From the NCBI GenBank assembly GCA_035293985.1, contig DATGLS010000025.1, positions 1 through 64,000 of the forward strand: a stretch of 64,000 nt of DNA. The letters are read 5' to 3'. Source of the stretch: JAVDCA01 sp035293985 (lineage in GTDB: Bacteria > Pseudomonadota > Alphaproteobacteria > Rhizobiales > Xanthobacteraceae). Shown here piece by piece: positions 32,323 to 41,138 of the stretch. Each line of letters starts with the position of its first letter. The first letter of the stretch is position 1. Under the pieces are notes generated by a model, which was not told the origin of the DNA, searched no databases, and saw nothing but the letters and a program-made list of their open reading frames with translations. Position numbers and translations under genes: made by a program.

Positions 32323-34587
32323 TCACCACCCGAGCTTGCGCCGGATCAAGGCCCCGAGCACGTTCGAATAATCATCCGTCCAGGCGCCGACGCTCGCGGC
32401 CGGGTCGAGCCGCCGCCAGCCGTCCTGCGCCATCAGCGCATTCACATCGCCCATATCCCGCGCCATCGCGATCACGGTCGAGCCTGCCTTGAAGTCGTCG
32501 TGCACGGGCTCGCCTTTGCCCACCTCCTTGATGAGCGCGACGAGGCTCGCGGCCTTGGCGTCCGCGGCGATGACCGGAACCAGATCGAGGTGGCGGTTCG
32601 AGGCATGGATCACCAGCACGCCGTGCGGCGCGAGATGAGTCAGATAGGTCGCGAATGCTTCCCGCGTGAGCAGATGCACCGGGATCGTGTCGGACGAGAA
32701 GGCGTCGAGGATGATCAGGTCATAGTGTGTCGGGGCCGCCGCGAGGGTGAGCCGCGCATCGCCCAGCACGACCTGGATCGCGGGCGCGCAGGCGGACAGG
32801 AAGGTGAACAGGCGGGGATCGCGGGCGATCTCCACCACCTTCGGGTCGATCTCATAGTAGGTCCAATGCTCCGCGTTGCCGCGATAGCACGCGAGGCTTC
32901 CGGCGCCGAGGCCGACCAGCGCCACACGGTCGAGCGTGCCGCCGTGCGCGGCGCGCGTGCGCGCGATCGTTTCCGAGATCGGCCCGCCATCGTAATAGTA
33001 GGTCAGCGGCTCCGGTCGTCCCGTCAGCACCGCCCCGTCGTCGGCGCGCAGGCGCTGCGCGCCATGGATCGTCGTGCCGTGCATCAGGACACGGAAGCGG
33101 CCATCGGCGGTGTCGATCACCTGATGGACGCCGAAGAAGCTGCGGGTGGTGGTGACGCGCTCGAGACCGGGCGTCCAGGCGCCGGTGAACACGAAGGCGA
33201 ACACCACCAGGGCGAAGACCGTGGCCGGCTGCTTGCGCCGCAGGAAAATGAACGCCACCAGAAGCACGCTGAGAATCTTGCAGGCGATGTCCGCCACGGG
33301 CGGCACCTCGCTGCCGATCGCGGCGCGCGCGATGGCGACGCCCGCGCCCGCTGCCAGCATGGGTCCGGCGTGGCGCAGGAACGGCCGCACGCCGCCGGCG
33401 AACATTCCGGGCAGCGCCAGCAAGGCAGCGGAGATCAGGATCGGATATTCGTAGACGTTGTTGAACACAAACGGCGCCGCGAGGCCGGCGCAGGCACCAC
33501 CGATCGCGCCGCCGAGCGAGACGCACAGGTAGAATTCGGTGAGGTGGCGCGCGCCCGGCCGCCGTCGATAAAGCTCGCCGTGGCAGACGAGCGCGAGGAT
33601 CGCGAAGGCAAGCAGGTTGAAGCCGATGGCGGCGAGCCAATGCGGCTTGATGATCCCGAGCAGCGTGACCGCGATCGGCGCGACCGCGAGCGGCGCCAGC
33701 CCAACCATCCTGTCATGGTCGAACCAGGGATTGTCGCGAAAGATCGCCACGAAGGTGGCGAGATAGATCGCGAGCGGAATGACCCAGAGGAACGGCGCCG
33801 CCGCGATGTCGGCGCTCACGAATGAGGTGACCGCGATCACGAGGCCGGACGGGATCGCGGCGAGCGCGATCCAGCGCAGCCGATCGGCGGCGGTGGGCCC
33901 CGCCGCGACACCGACCGTCGCGTCCACGGCGCGGCCGGCGCAGCGCGCGACCGGGAGCGCGGAGATCGCGATCAGCAGCGCCAGCGCCGCGAACCCGAGC
34001 GACCATAGCCAGCCCTGCTGGCGCAGTGCCAGCAGCGGCTCGATGATGAACGGATAGGCGAGCAGCGCCGTGAACGAGCCGAGGTTGGAGGCCGCATAGA
34101 GCACATAGGGATTGCCGGCGTCGCGGTGGCCGCTCGCCGCGAACCAGTTCTGCAGCAACGGCGCGCTCGCCGACAGCGCGATGAACGGCAGCCCGATCGA
34201 GGCGGCGAACAAGCCGATGAGCCAGAACGCGATGCCGGATTGCGGCGGCACGTCGAAGCCGGCTGCGATGCCGATCGGCAGGGTCAGGCCCGCGACGGCG
34301 AGCACGACGAGATGCACGAGTGCGGCGCGCCCGGGCGCGAGCAGGCGGCTGATCAGGTGCGCATAGGCATAGCCGAGGAGCAGCGCGCCCTGGAAAAACA
34401 CCATCGCGACCGACCACACCGACGGCGAGCCGCCGAGGCGCGGGAGCACCATCTTGGCGAACATCGGCTGCAGCGCGAACAGCAGCAGCGCGGAGACGAA
34501 CAGCGTCGCCGCATAGAGGCCCGGAGCGAGCCATACGACCGAGGGCGTGCTGGGCTGAGCGCGAACGCTCGCATCGAAAGTGGTCAT
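32323..34587 (-). CDS. Fused membrane/spermidine synthase-like methyltransferase-fold protein
   Basis: A 754-residue fusion. About 480 N-terminal residues are polytopic, with some 12-14 hydrophobic segments. The C-terminal domain is spermidine-synthase-like: LVGLGAGSLACY glycine loop, YYEIDPKVVEIA acidic strand end, LGDARLTL and YDLIILDAFSSDTIPVHLLT. Known polyamine synthases are soluble, so the product and substrate here are uncertain. It has its own 3' gap with a repeat and is probably transcribed alone. Confidence 0.83.
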   Translation of the reverse strand: MTTFDASVRAQPSTPSVVWLAPGLYAATLFVSALLLFALQPMFAKMVLPRLGGSPSVWSVAMVFFQGALLLGYAYAHLISRLLAPGRAALVHLVVLAVAGLTLPIGIAAGFDVPPQSGIAFWLIGLFAASIGLPFIALSASAPLLQNWFAASGHRDAGNPYVLYAASNLGSFTALLAYPFIIEPLLALRQQGWLWSLGFAALALLIAISALPVARCAGRAVDATVGVAAGPTAADRLRWIALAAIPSGLVIAVTSFVSADIAAAPFLWVIPLAIYLATFVAIFRDNPWFDHDRMVGLAPLAVAPIAVTLLGIIKPHWLAAIGFNLLAFAILALVCHGELYRRRPGARHLTEFYLCVSLGGAIGGACAGLAAPFVFNNVYEYPILISAALLALPGMFAGGVRPFLRHAGPMLAAGAGVAIARAAIGSEVPPVADIACKILSVLLVAFIFLRRKQPATVFALVVFAFVFTGAWTPGLERVTTTRSFFGVHQVIDTADGRFRVLMHGTTIHGAQRLRADDGAVLTGRPEPLTYYYDGGPISETIARTRAAHGGTLDRVALVGLGAGSLACYRGNAEHWTYYEIDPKVVEIARDPRLFTFLSACAPAIQVVLGDARLTLAAAPTHYDLIILDAFSSDTIPVHLLTREAFATYLTHLAPHGVLVIHASNRHLDLVPVIAADAKAASLVALIKEVGKGEPVHDDFKAGSTVIAMARDMGDVNALMAQDGWRRLDPAASVGAWTDDYSNVLGALIRRKLGW

Positions 34588-34912
34588 GGCGTCCAGGCTG
34601 AGCGAAGCGCTGGGCCCGGAGCCTATATCAGCATTCTAAAGGAGCGATTAAGCGTCGGGTTTCTTCCTTGCTGACCCTCCCCCGCATGCGGGGGAGGGAT
34701 ACGCGCGAAGCGCGCGGGAGGGGGCAGTCACCGGCCCCTGCGCAAGCGGCGCCCCCTTTCCCATTCTCCCCGACAAGCGCGTCGCAAGCGCCGGGGAGAG
34801 GGCCAGCTGAGTTTGTGGCGAGGGCTCGTTTCAACCTGTAGCCCGGATGGAGGCGCGAAGCGCCGTACTCCGGAGAAAGGCTTTCCCCGCATTCCGCTGC
34901 GCTCCATGCGGG
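34588..34912. other. Intergenic region made mostly of two repeat elements
   Basis: 325 bp with no supported gene. It holds a CCCTCCCCC/GGGGAGAGGG element (34672-34810) and most of a GTAGCCCGG element (34838-34916). The promoter of the spermidine-synthase-like gene should lie in 34588-34670, but no clear hexamers were found. Confidence 0.6.
34672..34810. repeat. CCCTCCCCC/GGGGAGAGGG intergenic repeat
   Basis: A long imperfect palindrome: ACCCTCCCCCGCATGCGGG, a GCGCGAAGCGCGC core, and CGCCGGGGAGAGGG at the far end. It belongs to the same family as the element at 32227-32302. Confidence 0.65.
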
Positions 34913-34916
34913 CTAC
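34838..34916. repeat. GTAGCCCGGATGG/CCATGCGGGCTAC intergenic repeat
   Basis: Inverted repeat with ends GTAGCCCGGATGG and CCATGCGGGCTAC and internal GGCGCGAAGCGCC. Its GTAG end, read on the minus strand, gives the TAG stop of the quinone oxidoreductase gene. Confidence 0.75.
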
Positions 34917-35887
34917 ACCCGCAGGATCACCTTCCCCATCGCCTTGCGGTCGGCGAGCGAATGCAAGGCCTGCGCGATCTGATCGAGCGCAAACACCTGA
35001 TGCACGTGCGCGCTCAGCTTACCCTCCGCGCACCATTGCAAAATCTGCTCGATATTGGCGCGGTTGCCGGCGCGGTCGCGCTCGGTCCAGGCGCCCCAGA
35101 AGACGCCGCGCACGTCGCAGCTCTTGAGCAGGACCAGGTTGAGCGGCAGCTTCGGGATCTCGCCCGCCGCGAAGCCGACCACCAGGAAGCGGCCGCCCCA
35201 CGCGATCGAGCGCAGCGCAGCTTCAGTCGCGCGTCCGCCGACCGGATCATAGACGACGTGCGGGCCGTCGCCGTCGGTCACGCGGCGCAGTGCGTCTTTG
35301 AGATCCTCTTGCGCATAATTGACGCCGATGTCGGCGCCATGGCGCTGCGCGAATGCGAGCTTCTCAGCCGATGACGCGCAGGCGATCACGCGCGCGCCGA
35401 GCAGCTTGCCGATCTCGACCGCGGCGATGCCGACACCGCCGGCGGCTCCGAGCACCGCGAGCGTCTCGCCCGCCGCGAGCTGCGCGCGCTCGCGCAAGGC
35501 GTAGAGCGTCGTCCCGTAGGTGACGATGAGGCCCGCGGCGCGCTCGAAATCGAGCCCATCCGGCACGCGCGCCAGCCGATCGGCGGCGACAACGACTTTC
35601 TCGCGCGCCGCGCCGAAACCGATATTGGCGACGACGCGATCGCCCGGCCGCACGGCAGTGACGCCGGCGCCCACGCTCTCGACCTCGCCGGCGAATTCCG
35701 CCGCCGGCGAGAACGGGAAGGCCGGCTTGGTCTGATACTTGCCGGCGATGATCAGCGTGTCGAAGAAATTGAGCGCCGCGGCGCGCACGCGCACCACGGC
35801 CTCGCCGGCGTCGGCGACCGGGTCGGGCAAATCAGACAGCGCGAGATCGTCGGGACCGCAGTAGTGGGTGCAGAGAATGGCTTTCAT
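34913..35887 (-). CDS. NADPH:quinone oxidoreductase-type MDR protein
   Basis: A 324-residue zinc-free medium-chain dehydrogenase. N-terminal GroES-like domain with the NFFDTLIIAGKYQTKPAFPF segment, then the NADPH-binding loop LGAAGGVGIAAVEIGK (about 144-159). It lacks the structural zinc Cys cluster. Quinone or enone reduction is expected. The stop codon lies inside the neighbouring intergenic repeat. Confidence 0.88.
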   Translation of the reverse strand: MKAILCTHYCGPDDLALSDLPDPVADAGEAVVRVRAAALNFFDTLIIAGKYQTKPAFPFSPAAEFAGEVESVGAGVTAVRPGDRVVANIGFGAAREKVVVAADRLARVPDGLDFERAAGLIVTYGTTLYALRERAQLAAGETLAVLGAAGGVGIAAVEIGKLLGARVIACASSAEKLAFAQRHGADIGVNYAQEDLKDALRRVTDGDGPHVVYDPVGGRATEAALRSIAWGGRFLVVGFAAGEIPKLPLNLVLLKSCDVRGVFWGAWTERDRAGNRANIEQILQWCAEGKLSAHVHQVFALDQIAQALHSLADRKAMGKVILRV

Positions 35888-35942
35888 GCGCGGGGCTTAC
35901 ACGAAAAACGGGCCCTCATGGTAGCGCCGCCCGAATGAGGCG

Positions 35943-36003
35943 CGTAGCGCCGATATCCCGGCTGACGTCCCGGATATCGCCGTTCGGCTCATCCGGGCTA
36001 CGG
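35943..36003. repeat. GATATCCCGG/CCGGGCTAC intergenic repeat
   Basis: A short imperfect inverted repeat with GATATCCCGG and CCGGATATC arms and a CATCCGGGCTAC end. It looks like a diverged GTAGCCCGGATG-family copy between the ECF sigma and oxidoreductase genes. Confidence 0.45.
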
Positions 36004-36012
36004 GCCACCCAC

Positions 36013-36597
36013 TCACTGCAATTCGGTGACGCCTTCCTGCTCGAGCGCGCGGCGCAATCGCGTGAAGGCGAGCCGCAGGCGCGATTTGACGGTGCCGAGC
36101 GGCAGGCCGGTCTGGGTCGCGATCTCGCCATGGGAGAGGCCTTCGAAGAAGGCGAGCCGCACCAGGTCGAGTTGCTCGCGCGGCAACAGCCGCAGCGCCG
36201 AGCGGATGCGTTCCTCGCGCTGGCTCATGTCGAGCGAGTCGTCGGGCGCCGGTGCCGGGTCGGGCATGTCGTGCGCGCGCGGGTCCGGCATCATGTCTTC
36301 GCGGTCGCGCCGCAGCAGATCGATGCGCCGGTTGCGAGCGATCCGGAAGAGCCAGGTACCGACCGAGGATTTGGTGCGGTCGAACAGCTCGGCCTTCTGC
36401 CACAACACCGTCATGACATCCTGGGTGAGCTCGTCCGCAACGCCGGGGTCGAGCCGCAGGCGCAGCAAATAGGCATAGATTCGCGGCGCAAAAAAATCGA
36501 ATAGACGCGCGAACGCATAGCGATCGCGTTCGGTCGCGACGGCCGCGACCAAATCGGCAAAATCGTCCGGTGTAGCCACCCCCGCTACTACTCCCAT
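36013..36597 (-). CDS. ECF-type RNA polymerase sigma factor
   Basis: A 194-residue sigma-70 family factor with only regions 2 and 4. Region 2 (about 28-95) shows the core-binding and -10 elements (YAYLLRLRLDPGVADELTQDVMTVLW and SVGTWLFRIARNRRIDLLRRD). An acidic linker follows, then region 4 with the HTH (GLSHGEIATQTGLPLGTVKSRLRLA). No anti-sigma gene is adjacent on either side. ATG 36597 was chosen; longer frames run into low-complexity sequence. Confidence 0.9.
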   Translation of the reverse strand: MGVVAGVATPDDFADLVAAVATERDRYAFARLFDFFAPRIYAYLLRLRLDPGVADELTQDVMTVLWQKAELFDRTKSSVGTWLFRIARNRRIDLLRRDREDMMPDPRAHDMPDPAPAPDDSLDMSQREERIRSALRLLPREQLDLVRLAFFEGLSHGEIATQTGLPLGTVKSRLRLAFTRLRRALEQEGVTELQ

Positions 36598-36977
36598 CGG
36601 CCTACCACCCGCAGTTCGTCGCAAACACGACGATTTCCCACCTTCCGTTGATTGGTGTCGGGAGGGTGCGAGTCGGTTCAAAACTTTTTTGGGAAATTTT
36701 CGATCGGGTCCTGCCGGCCTGACCCAAGGTGATCCCACCTCACCCGAGTAACGTTCGACTGGCTCGCATTCATGAAGCACGATGTTCATTCGTGCCGAGC
36801 TTTTTGGGGCGATCGGTGCCCGATCCTCCGAGTCTTGAGCGGCCGGGAGCCCCCCGGAGATTGCCGCTGCGGTAGTCTGTAGCGCCGGGGCCTTACCGAA
36901 ATTGTTCCCTATTCGCTTGGGTTTGAGTAGAATCCTCGGAATCTCGCGGCGATTCACCGACCCTGATGTGAGGCCCG
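36598..36977. other. Divergent intergenic region between ECF sigma and IalB-like genes
   Basis: 380 bp with no supported gene. It must hold both promoters. An AT-rich tract (ACTTTTTTGGGAAATTTTCG near 36682-36701) stands out. No reliable ECF-type promoter hexamers were identified. Confidence 0.45.
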
Positions 36978-37619
36978 ATGGCGAACCTCCTGCGCGCAAT
37001 CTTCGGCACGTCGCTGTTTCTCGTTGCGGCCATCGTGTCGGTATCATCGTCCAGCGCCCAGACTGCCCAGGAAGCGGCGCCCAAGCCCAAGCCGACGCAG
37101 CCCAATCCCAAATCGAAGCCCAAACCCAAGCCGAAGCCGCCGGGCGAGCAGGCAGCACCCATGGTTGGAGGTGTGCAGCCCACCTTGCTCGGTACCTATG
37201 GGGAATGGGGCGCCTATACGGCCGCGCCGGGCGGCAAGAAAATCTGCTTTGCGCTGGCCAAGCCCGGCAAGTCCGAAACGGTGCCCCCGAACCGTCCACG
37301 CGATCCTGCCTACTTTTTCATCTCCTCGCGGCCGGCCGAGAAGGTCAAGGACGAGGTTTCGATCATCATCGGCTACGGGTTCAAGCCCAATTCCGAGGCC
37401 ACCATCGAGCTCGCCGGGGGAAGCTATGCCATGTACACCCAGGGCGACGGCGCTTGGCTCAAGAATGCCGCCGAGGAGCCGCGGCTGGTCGAGGCCATGC
37501 GCAAGGGCAGCGACGTGACCGTCAAAGGCGAATCGGCCCGCGGCACCGCGACGACCGATGTCTATTCGCTCAAGGGGCTCTCCCAGGCGCTCGACAAGAT
37601 CGACGAGGAGTGCCAGTGA
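36978..37619 (+). CDS. IalB-like (invasion-associated locus B family) exported protein
   Basis: A 213-residue periplasmic protein. A signal peptide (about 1-28, ending SSSAQ) is followed by a Lys/Pro repeat region (KPKPKPKPP, about 36-55) that may span the cell wall. The IalB domain follows, with YGEWGAYTAAPGGKKICFA and a late CQ end. In alphaproteobacteria this family is common and not restricted to pathogens. Its molecular role is unclear. Confidence 0.85.
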   Translation: MANLLRAIFGTSLFLVAAIVSVSSSSAQTAQEAAPKPKPTQPNPKSKPKPKPKPPGEQAAPMVGGVQPTLLGTYGEWGAYTAAPGGKKICFALAKPGKSETVPPNRPRDPAYFFISSRPAEKVKDEVSIIIGYGFKPNSEATIELAGGSYAMYTQGDGAWLKNAAEEPRLVEAMRKGSDVTVKGESARGTATTDVYSLKGLSQALDKIDEECQ

Positions 37620-37646
37620 CCATGGCGATCGTCATCGGGTAGTCGC

Positions 37647-37735
37647 GTAGCCCGGATGGAGCGAAGCGCAATCCGGAGCAAGGCCATCTGTTTGCGAGGC
37701 TTTTCCCGCATTTCGCTTGGCTCCATGCGGGCTAC
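37647..37735. repeat. GTAGCCCGGATGG/CCATGCGGGCTAC intergenic repeat
   Basis: Full copy of the family at 34838-34916: GTAGCCCGGATGGAGCGAAG at one end and GGCTCCATGCGGGCTAC at the other. It sits just upstream of rlmN and may fold in its 5' leader. Confidence 0.75.
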
Positions 37736-37757
37736 TCCGCTCCCTATATGGACGCCT

Positions 37758-38957
37758 ATGACCACCGTTCTCGACACACGCACGCATGCATCCGGCTTCG
37801 TCGAGAAGCTGCCGGAAGAGCGCTATGCGGCGCCGGAAAAACCGTCCCTGATCGGGCTTTCCCGCGCCGAGCTCGCGGCGGCGCTCGGCAGCGTCGGCGT
37901 GCCGGCGGCGCAACAGCGCATGCGGGCGCAGCAGGTCTGGAACTGGCTTTATGTGCGGGGCGCCGCCGATTTCGCGCAGATGACCAGCGTGTCGAAAGAG
38001 CTGCGCGCGGCGCTTGCCGAGCAATTCACGCTGGCACGGCCCGAGGTCGTGGCCGAGCAGATCTCGGTCGACGGCACGCGCAAATGGCTGCTGCGCCTGC
38101 CGGGCGAAAATCTCGCCCGCCCGCACGAGGTCGAGTGCGTCTACATCCCGGAGACCGATCGCGGCACCTTGTGCGTCTCGAGCCAGGTCGGCTGCACGCT
38201 CAACTGCTCGTTCTGTCACACCGGCACCCAGCGGCTCGTGCGCAACCTCACGGCCGGCGAGATCGTCGGCCAGGTGATGGTGGCGCGCGACCGGCTCGGC
38301 GACTGGACCGCCGAGGGCTCGCGCCTCGTCACCAACATCGTGATGATGGGCATGGGCGAGCCGCTCTACAATTTCGAGGCGGTGCGCGACGCGCTGCTGA
38401 TCGTCGGCGACGACGCCGGCATCGCCATGTCCAAGCGCAAGATCACGCTGTCGACCTCGGGCGTGGTGCCGAACATCGCGCGTGCCGGCGCCGAGATCGG
38501 CGTGATGCTGGCGGTGTCGCTGCATGCGGTGACCGACGAGCTGCGCAACGAGCTCGTCCCGCTCAACCGCAAATATCCGATCGCCGAGCTGCTCGAGGCC
38601 TGCCGCAACTATCCGGGCCTGAGCAATGCGCGCCGCATCACCTTCGAGTACGTGATGCTCAAGGGCGTGAACGATCAGCTCGCCGACGCCAAGGCGCTGG
38701 TCAAGCTGCTCAAGGGGATTCCGGCCAAAATCAACCTCATCCCGTTCAATCCCTGGCCGGGCAGCCGCTACGAATGCGCCGACTGGGAGCAGATCGAGAA
38801 GTTCTCCGAATACGTCTTCAACGCGGGCTATTCCTCGCCGGTGCGCACGCCGCGCGGCCGCGATATCCTCGCCGCCTGCGGCCAGCTCAAGAGCGCGACC
38901 GAGAAGCTTTCGGCGCGCAAGCGGATGGCACTGCGGGCCATGGCGATGACGGATTAA
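37758..38957 (+). CDS. rlmN: Dual-specificity 23S rRNA/tRNA A2503 methyltransferase RlmN
   Basis: A 399-residue radical SAM enzyme that makes m2A at 23S rRNA A2503 and tRNA A37. The [4Fe-4S] cysteines are Cys146, Cys150 and Cys153 (GCTLNCSFCHTG). The GMGEPLYN motif follows, and the late Cys in LAACGQL is the methylated catalytic residue region. ATG 37758 was chosen because the frame before it crosses the upstream repeat. Confidence 0.95.
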   Translation: MTTVLDTRTHASGFVEKLPEERYAAPEKPSLIGLSRAELAAALGSVGVPAAQQRMRAQQVWNWLYVRGAADFAQMTSVSKELRAALAEQFTLARPEVVAEQISVDGTRKWLLRLPGENLARPHEVECVYIPETDRGTLCVSSQVGCTLNCSFCHTGTQRLVRNLTAGEIVGQVMVARDRLGDWTAEGSRLVTNIVMMGMGEPLYNFEAVRDALLIVGDDAGIAMSKRKITLSTSGVVPNIARAGAEIGVMLAVSLHAVTDELRNELVPLNRKYPIAELLEACRNYPGLSNARRITFEYVMLKGVNDQLADAKALVKLLKGIPAKINLIPFNPWPGSRYECADWEQIEKFSEYVFNAGYSSPVRTPRGRDILAACGQLKSATEKLSARKRMALRAMAMTD

Positions 38958-38962
38958 GCCTG

Positions 38963-39463
38963 ATGGCCTCGCTCGGTCGATTCATCCTGCGCGTGCTGCT
39001 GGTGCCGCTCGGCGCCTCGCTCGCGATCGTGGTCGCCGCGACCGTGATCGTCGTCGCCCATTGGGGCGATTTCATCGCGCTCATGCAATCGCGCCCTGAT
39101 GTCGAGGGCTATTGGCTGCTCGTCGTCGTGATCATCGGCCCGGCGCTGGCGATCCTCCTCGCTTTCGGCGTCGCCTTCACGGTGTTGCCGGCCTCGGTCG
39201 GGGTGCTGATCTCCGAGGCCTTCGCGATCCGCTCGTGGATCTTTCACATCGCCAATGGCGGGTTGTCGGCCTGGATCGGCTGGATCCTGATGGCGGACCT
39301 GCCGAAGGACTATCACTTTCTGGCCGAGCCGAAGGTGATCGTGGCGGCGGGCCTTGCGGCGGGTGCCGCCTATTGGCTGATCGCCGGCTGGTCGGCCGGG
39401 TTCTGGAAGCCGGTCTTTGCTCCGGCGCAGCTTCCGCCGCCGCCCCCGGCGCCCGTTCCCTAG
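38963..39463 (+). CDS. Small polytopic membrane protein of unknown function
   Basis: A 166-residue protein with about four hydrophobic helices (ILRVLLVPLGASLAIVVAATVIVV, WLLVVVIIGPALAILLAFG, a third at VLISEAFAIRSWIF, a fourth at VIVAAGLAAGAAYWLIAGW) and a Pro-rich C-terminus. It starts 5 bp after rlmN and is probably co-transcribed. No family was recognised. Confidence 0.75.
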   Translation: MASLGRFILRVLLVPLGASLAIVVAATVIVVAHWGDFIALMQSRPDVEGYWLLVVVIIGPALAILLAFGVAFTVLPASVGVLISEAFAIRSWIFHIANGGLSAWIGWILMADLPKDYHFLAEPKVIVAAGLAAGAAYWLIAGWSAGFWKPVFAPAQLPPPPPAPVP

Positions 39464-39684
39464 CGTTTATTGCGGCGGCGCGCGCTCGAGCGCCGGACGC
39501 GCCGCTGCATGGCGGGCTCCGCGGATGCCTGCGTGAGGTCGAATTGCTGGCCGTTTGGCAGGACCACCATGCGGGAGATCACCCGCACCTGACCGGGTGT
39601 CTGGCCTGGCTCGGCCGGGACGCCTTCGAGCACATAGCGGGTGCCGACGGGAAATCGACTGGGCAGGTGACCGATGCCGGACAT
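39460..39684 (-). CDS. Small basic hypothetical protein
   Basis: A 74-residue protein with a FPVGTRYVLEG start, an internal VRVISRMVVLPNGQQFDL strand pair and a very basic tail (RRVRRSSARRRNKR). It overlaps the previous gene tail to tail by 4 bp. Codon choice and the balanced sequence make it more credible than the antisense frame. Function unknown. Confidence 0.55.
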   Translation of the reverse strand: MSGIGHLPSRFPVGTRYVLEGVPAEPGQTPGQVRVISRMVVLPNGQQFDLTQASAEPAMQRRVRRSSARRRNKR

Positions 39685-39836
39685 CGTACGCTCCAGGTTG
39701 GCAACATCGGTGTTGGGAAACTCGTTTTGGTCGACCCGCCGGCCGGGTAACCTGAATGTTTCGCAGGGTCTGTCCCGATCTGCGGCGGTCTCGCGGGCCC
39801 TACGGGGACATGGTAGGAATCCAGTATGAACGTTGG

Positions 39837-41138
39837 ATGTCGGGGATGACGGCGCCGCTCAAGACGGTGGAAAACTCCGGGGATATCGCGGCCGTGCTGC
39901 GCGATATCGGGCTGCGCGCCAAAGCGGCGGCGCGGACGCTCGCGCTCGCCTCGACGGCCGACAAGGATCGGGCGCTCGCCGCCATGGCGCAGGCGATCCG
40001 CGCCGCGCGCGCCGCCATCCTGGCGGCCAATGCCGAGGATCTCGCCGAGGCGCGGGCGCATGGCGCGACTGCGGCCTTTGCGGATCGGCTGATGCTCGAC
40101 GCCAAGCGGATCGAGGGCATTGCGGCGGGCGTCGAAGTCGTCGCCAAGCTCTCCGACCCGGTCGGAGCTGTGACGGATTCATGGACCCGTCCGAACGGCA
40201 TGCAGATCGAGCGCGTGCGGGTGCCGCTCGGCGTCATCGGCGTGATCTACGAGAGCCGGCCGAACGTCACGGCCGATGCGGGCAGCCTCGCACTGAAGGC
40301 CGGCAATGCCGTGATCCTGCGCGGCGGCTCGGACAGCTTCCGCTCCTCGCGTGCCATCCATGCGGCGCTGGCGGCCGGTCTGCGCGCGGCTGGCCTGCCC
40401 GAGGATGCAATCCAGCTGGTGCCGACGCGTGACCGCGCCGCGGTCGGAATGATGCTCGCCGGCCTCGACGGCACGATCGACGTGATCGTGCCACGCGGTG
40501 GCAAGGGGCTCGTTGCGCGCGTGCAGTCCGAAGCGCGCGTGCCGGTATTCGCCCATCTCGACGGCAACTGCCATGTCTATGTCGACCGGGCGGCCGACCT
40601 CGACATGGCCAAGCGCGTCGTGCTCAACGCCAAAATGCGCCGCACCGGCGTGTGCGGCGCGGCCGAGACGCTGCTGGTCGATCGCGCCGCTGCACACGCC
40701 GATCTCGCGCCGCTGGTCACCATGCTGCTCGACGCCGGCTGCGAGGTGCGGGGCGATCGCGACACGCAAGCCGTCGACAGGCGCGTGAAGCCGGCGACCG
40801 AGGACGACTGGAAGACCGAGTTTCTCGACGCGATCATCGCCGTCAAAGTCGTCGACGGCGTCGACGAGGCCATCGCGCATATCGAGGAGCACGGCTCGCA
40901 CCACACCGATGCGATCGTCACGGCCGACAAAGCCGCGGCCGAGAAGTTCATGCGCGAGATCGACTCGGCGATCGTGCTGCACAACGCCTCGACCCAGTTC
41001 GCCGACGGCGGCGAGTTCGGCTTCGGTGCCGAGATCGGCATCGCCACCGGACGCCTGCATGCGCGCGGACCGGTCGGCGTCGAGCAGCTCACCACCTTCA
41101 AGTATCGTGTTCTCGGTACGGGTCAGACGCGCCCGTGA
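39837..41138 (+). CDS. proA: Glutamate-5-semialdehyde dehydrogenase (gamma-glutamyl phosphate reductase)
   Basis: The second enzyme of proline synthesis: it reduces gamma-glutamyl phosphate with NADPH. The protein is about 433 residues. The ALDH-fold core shows VPLGVIGVIYESRPN, LKAGNAVILRGG, and the catalytic Cys in RRTGVCGAAETLL. ATG 39837 and ATG 39846 are nearly equal candidates. Its TGA overlaps the GTG start of nadD as GTGA. Confidence 0.93.
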   Translation: MSGMTAPLKTVENSGDIAAVLRDIGLRAKAAARTLALASTADKDRALAAMAQAIRAARAAILAANAEDLAEARAHGATAAFADRLMLDAKRIEGIAAGVEVVAKLSDPVGAVTDSWTRPNGMQIERVRVPLGVIGVIYESRPNVTADAGSLALKAGNAVILRGGSDSFRSSRAIHAALAAGLRAAGLPEDAIQLVPTRDRAAVGMMLAGLDGTIDVIVPRGGKGLVARVQSEARVPVFAHLDGNCHVYVDRAADLDMAKRVVLNAKMRRTGVCGAAETLLVDRAAAHADLAPLVTMLLDAGCEVRGDRDTQAVDRRVKPATEDDWKTEFLDAIIAVKVVDGVDEAIAHIEEHGSHHTDAIVTADKAAAEKFMREIDSAIVLHNASTQFADGGEFGFGAEIGIATGRLHARGPVGVEQLTTFKYRVLGTGQTRP

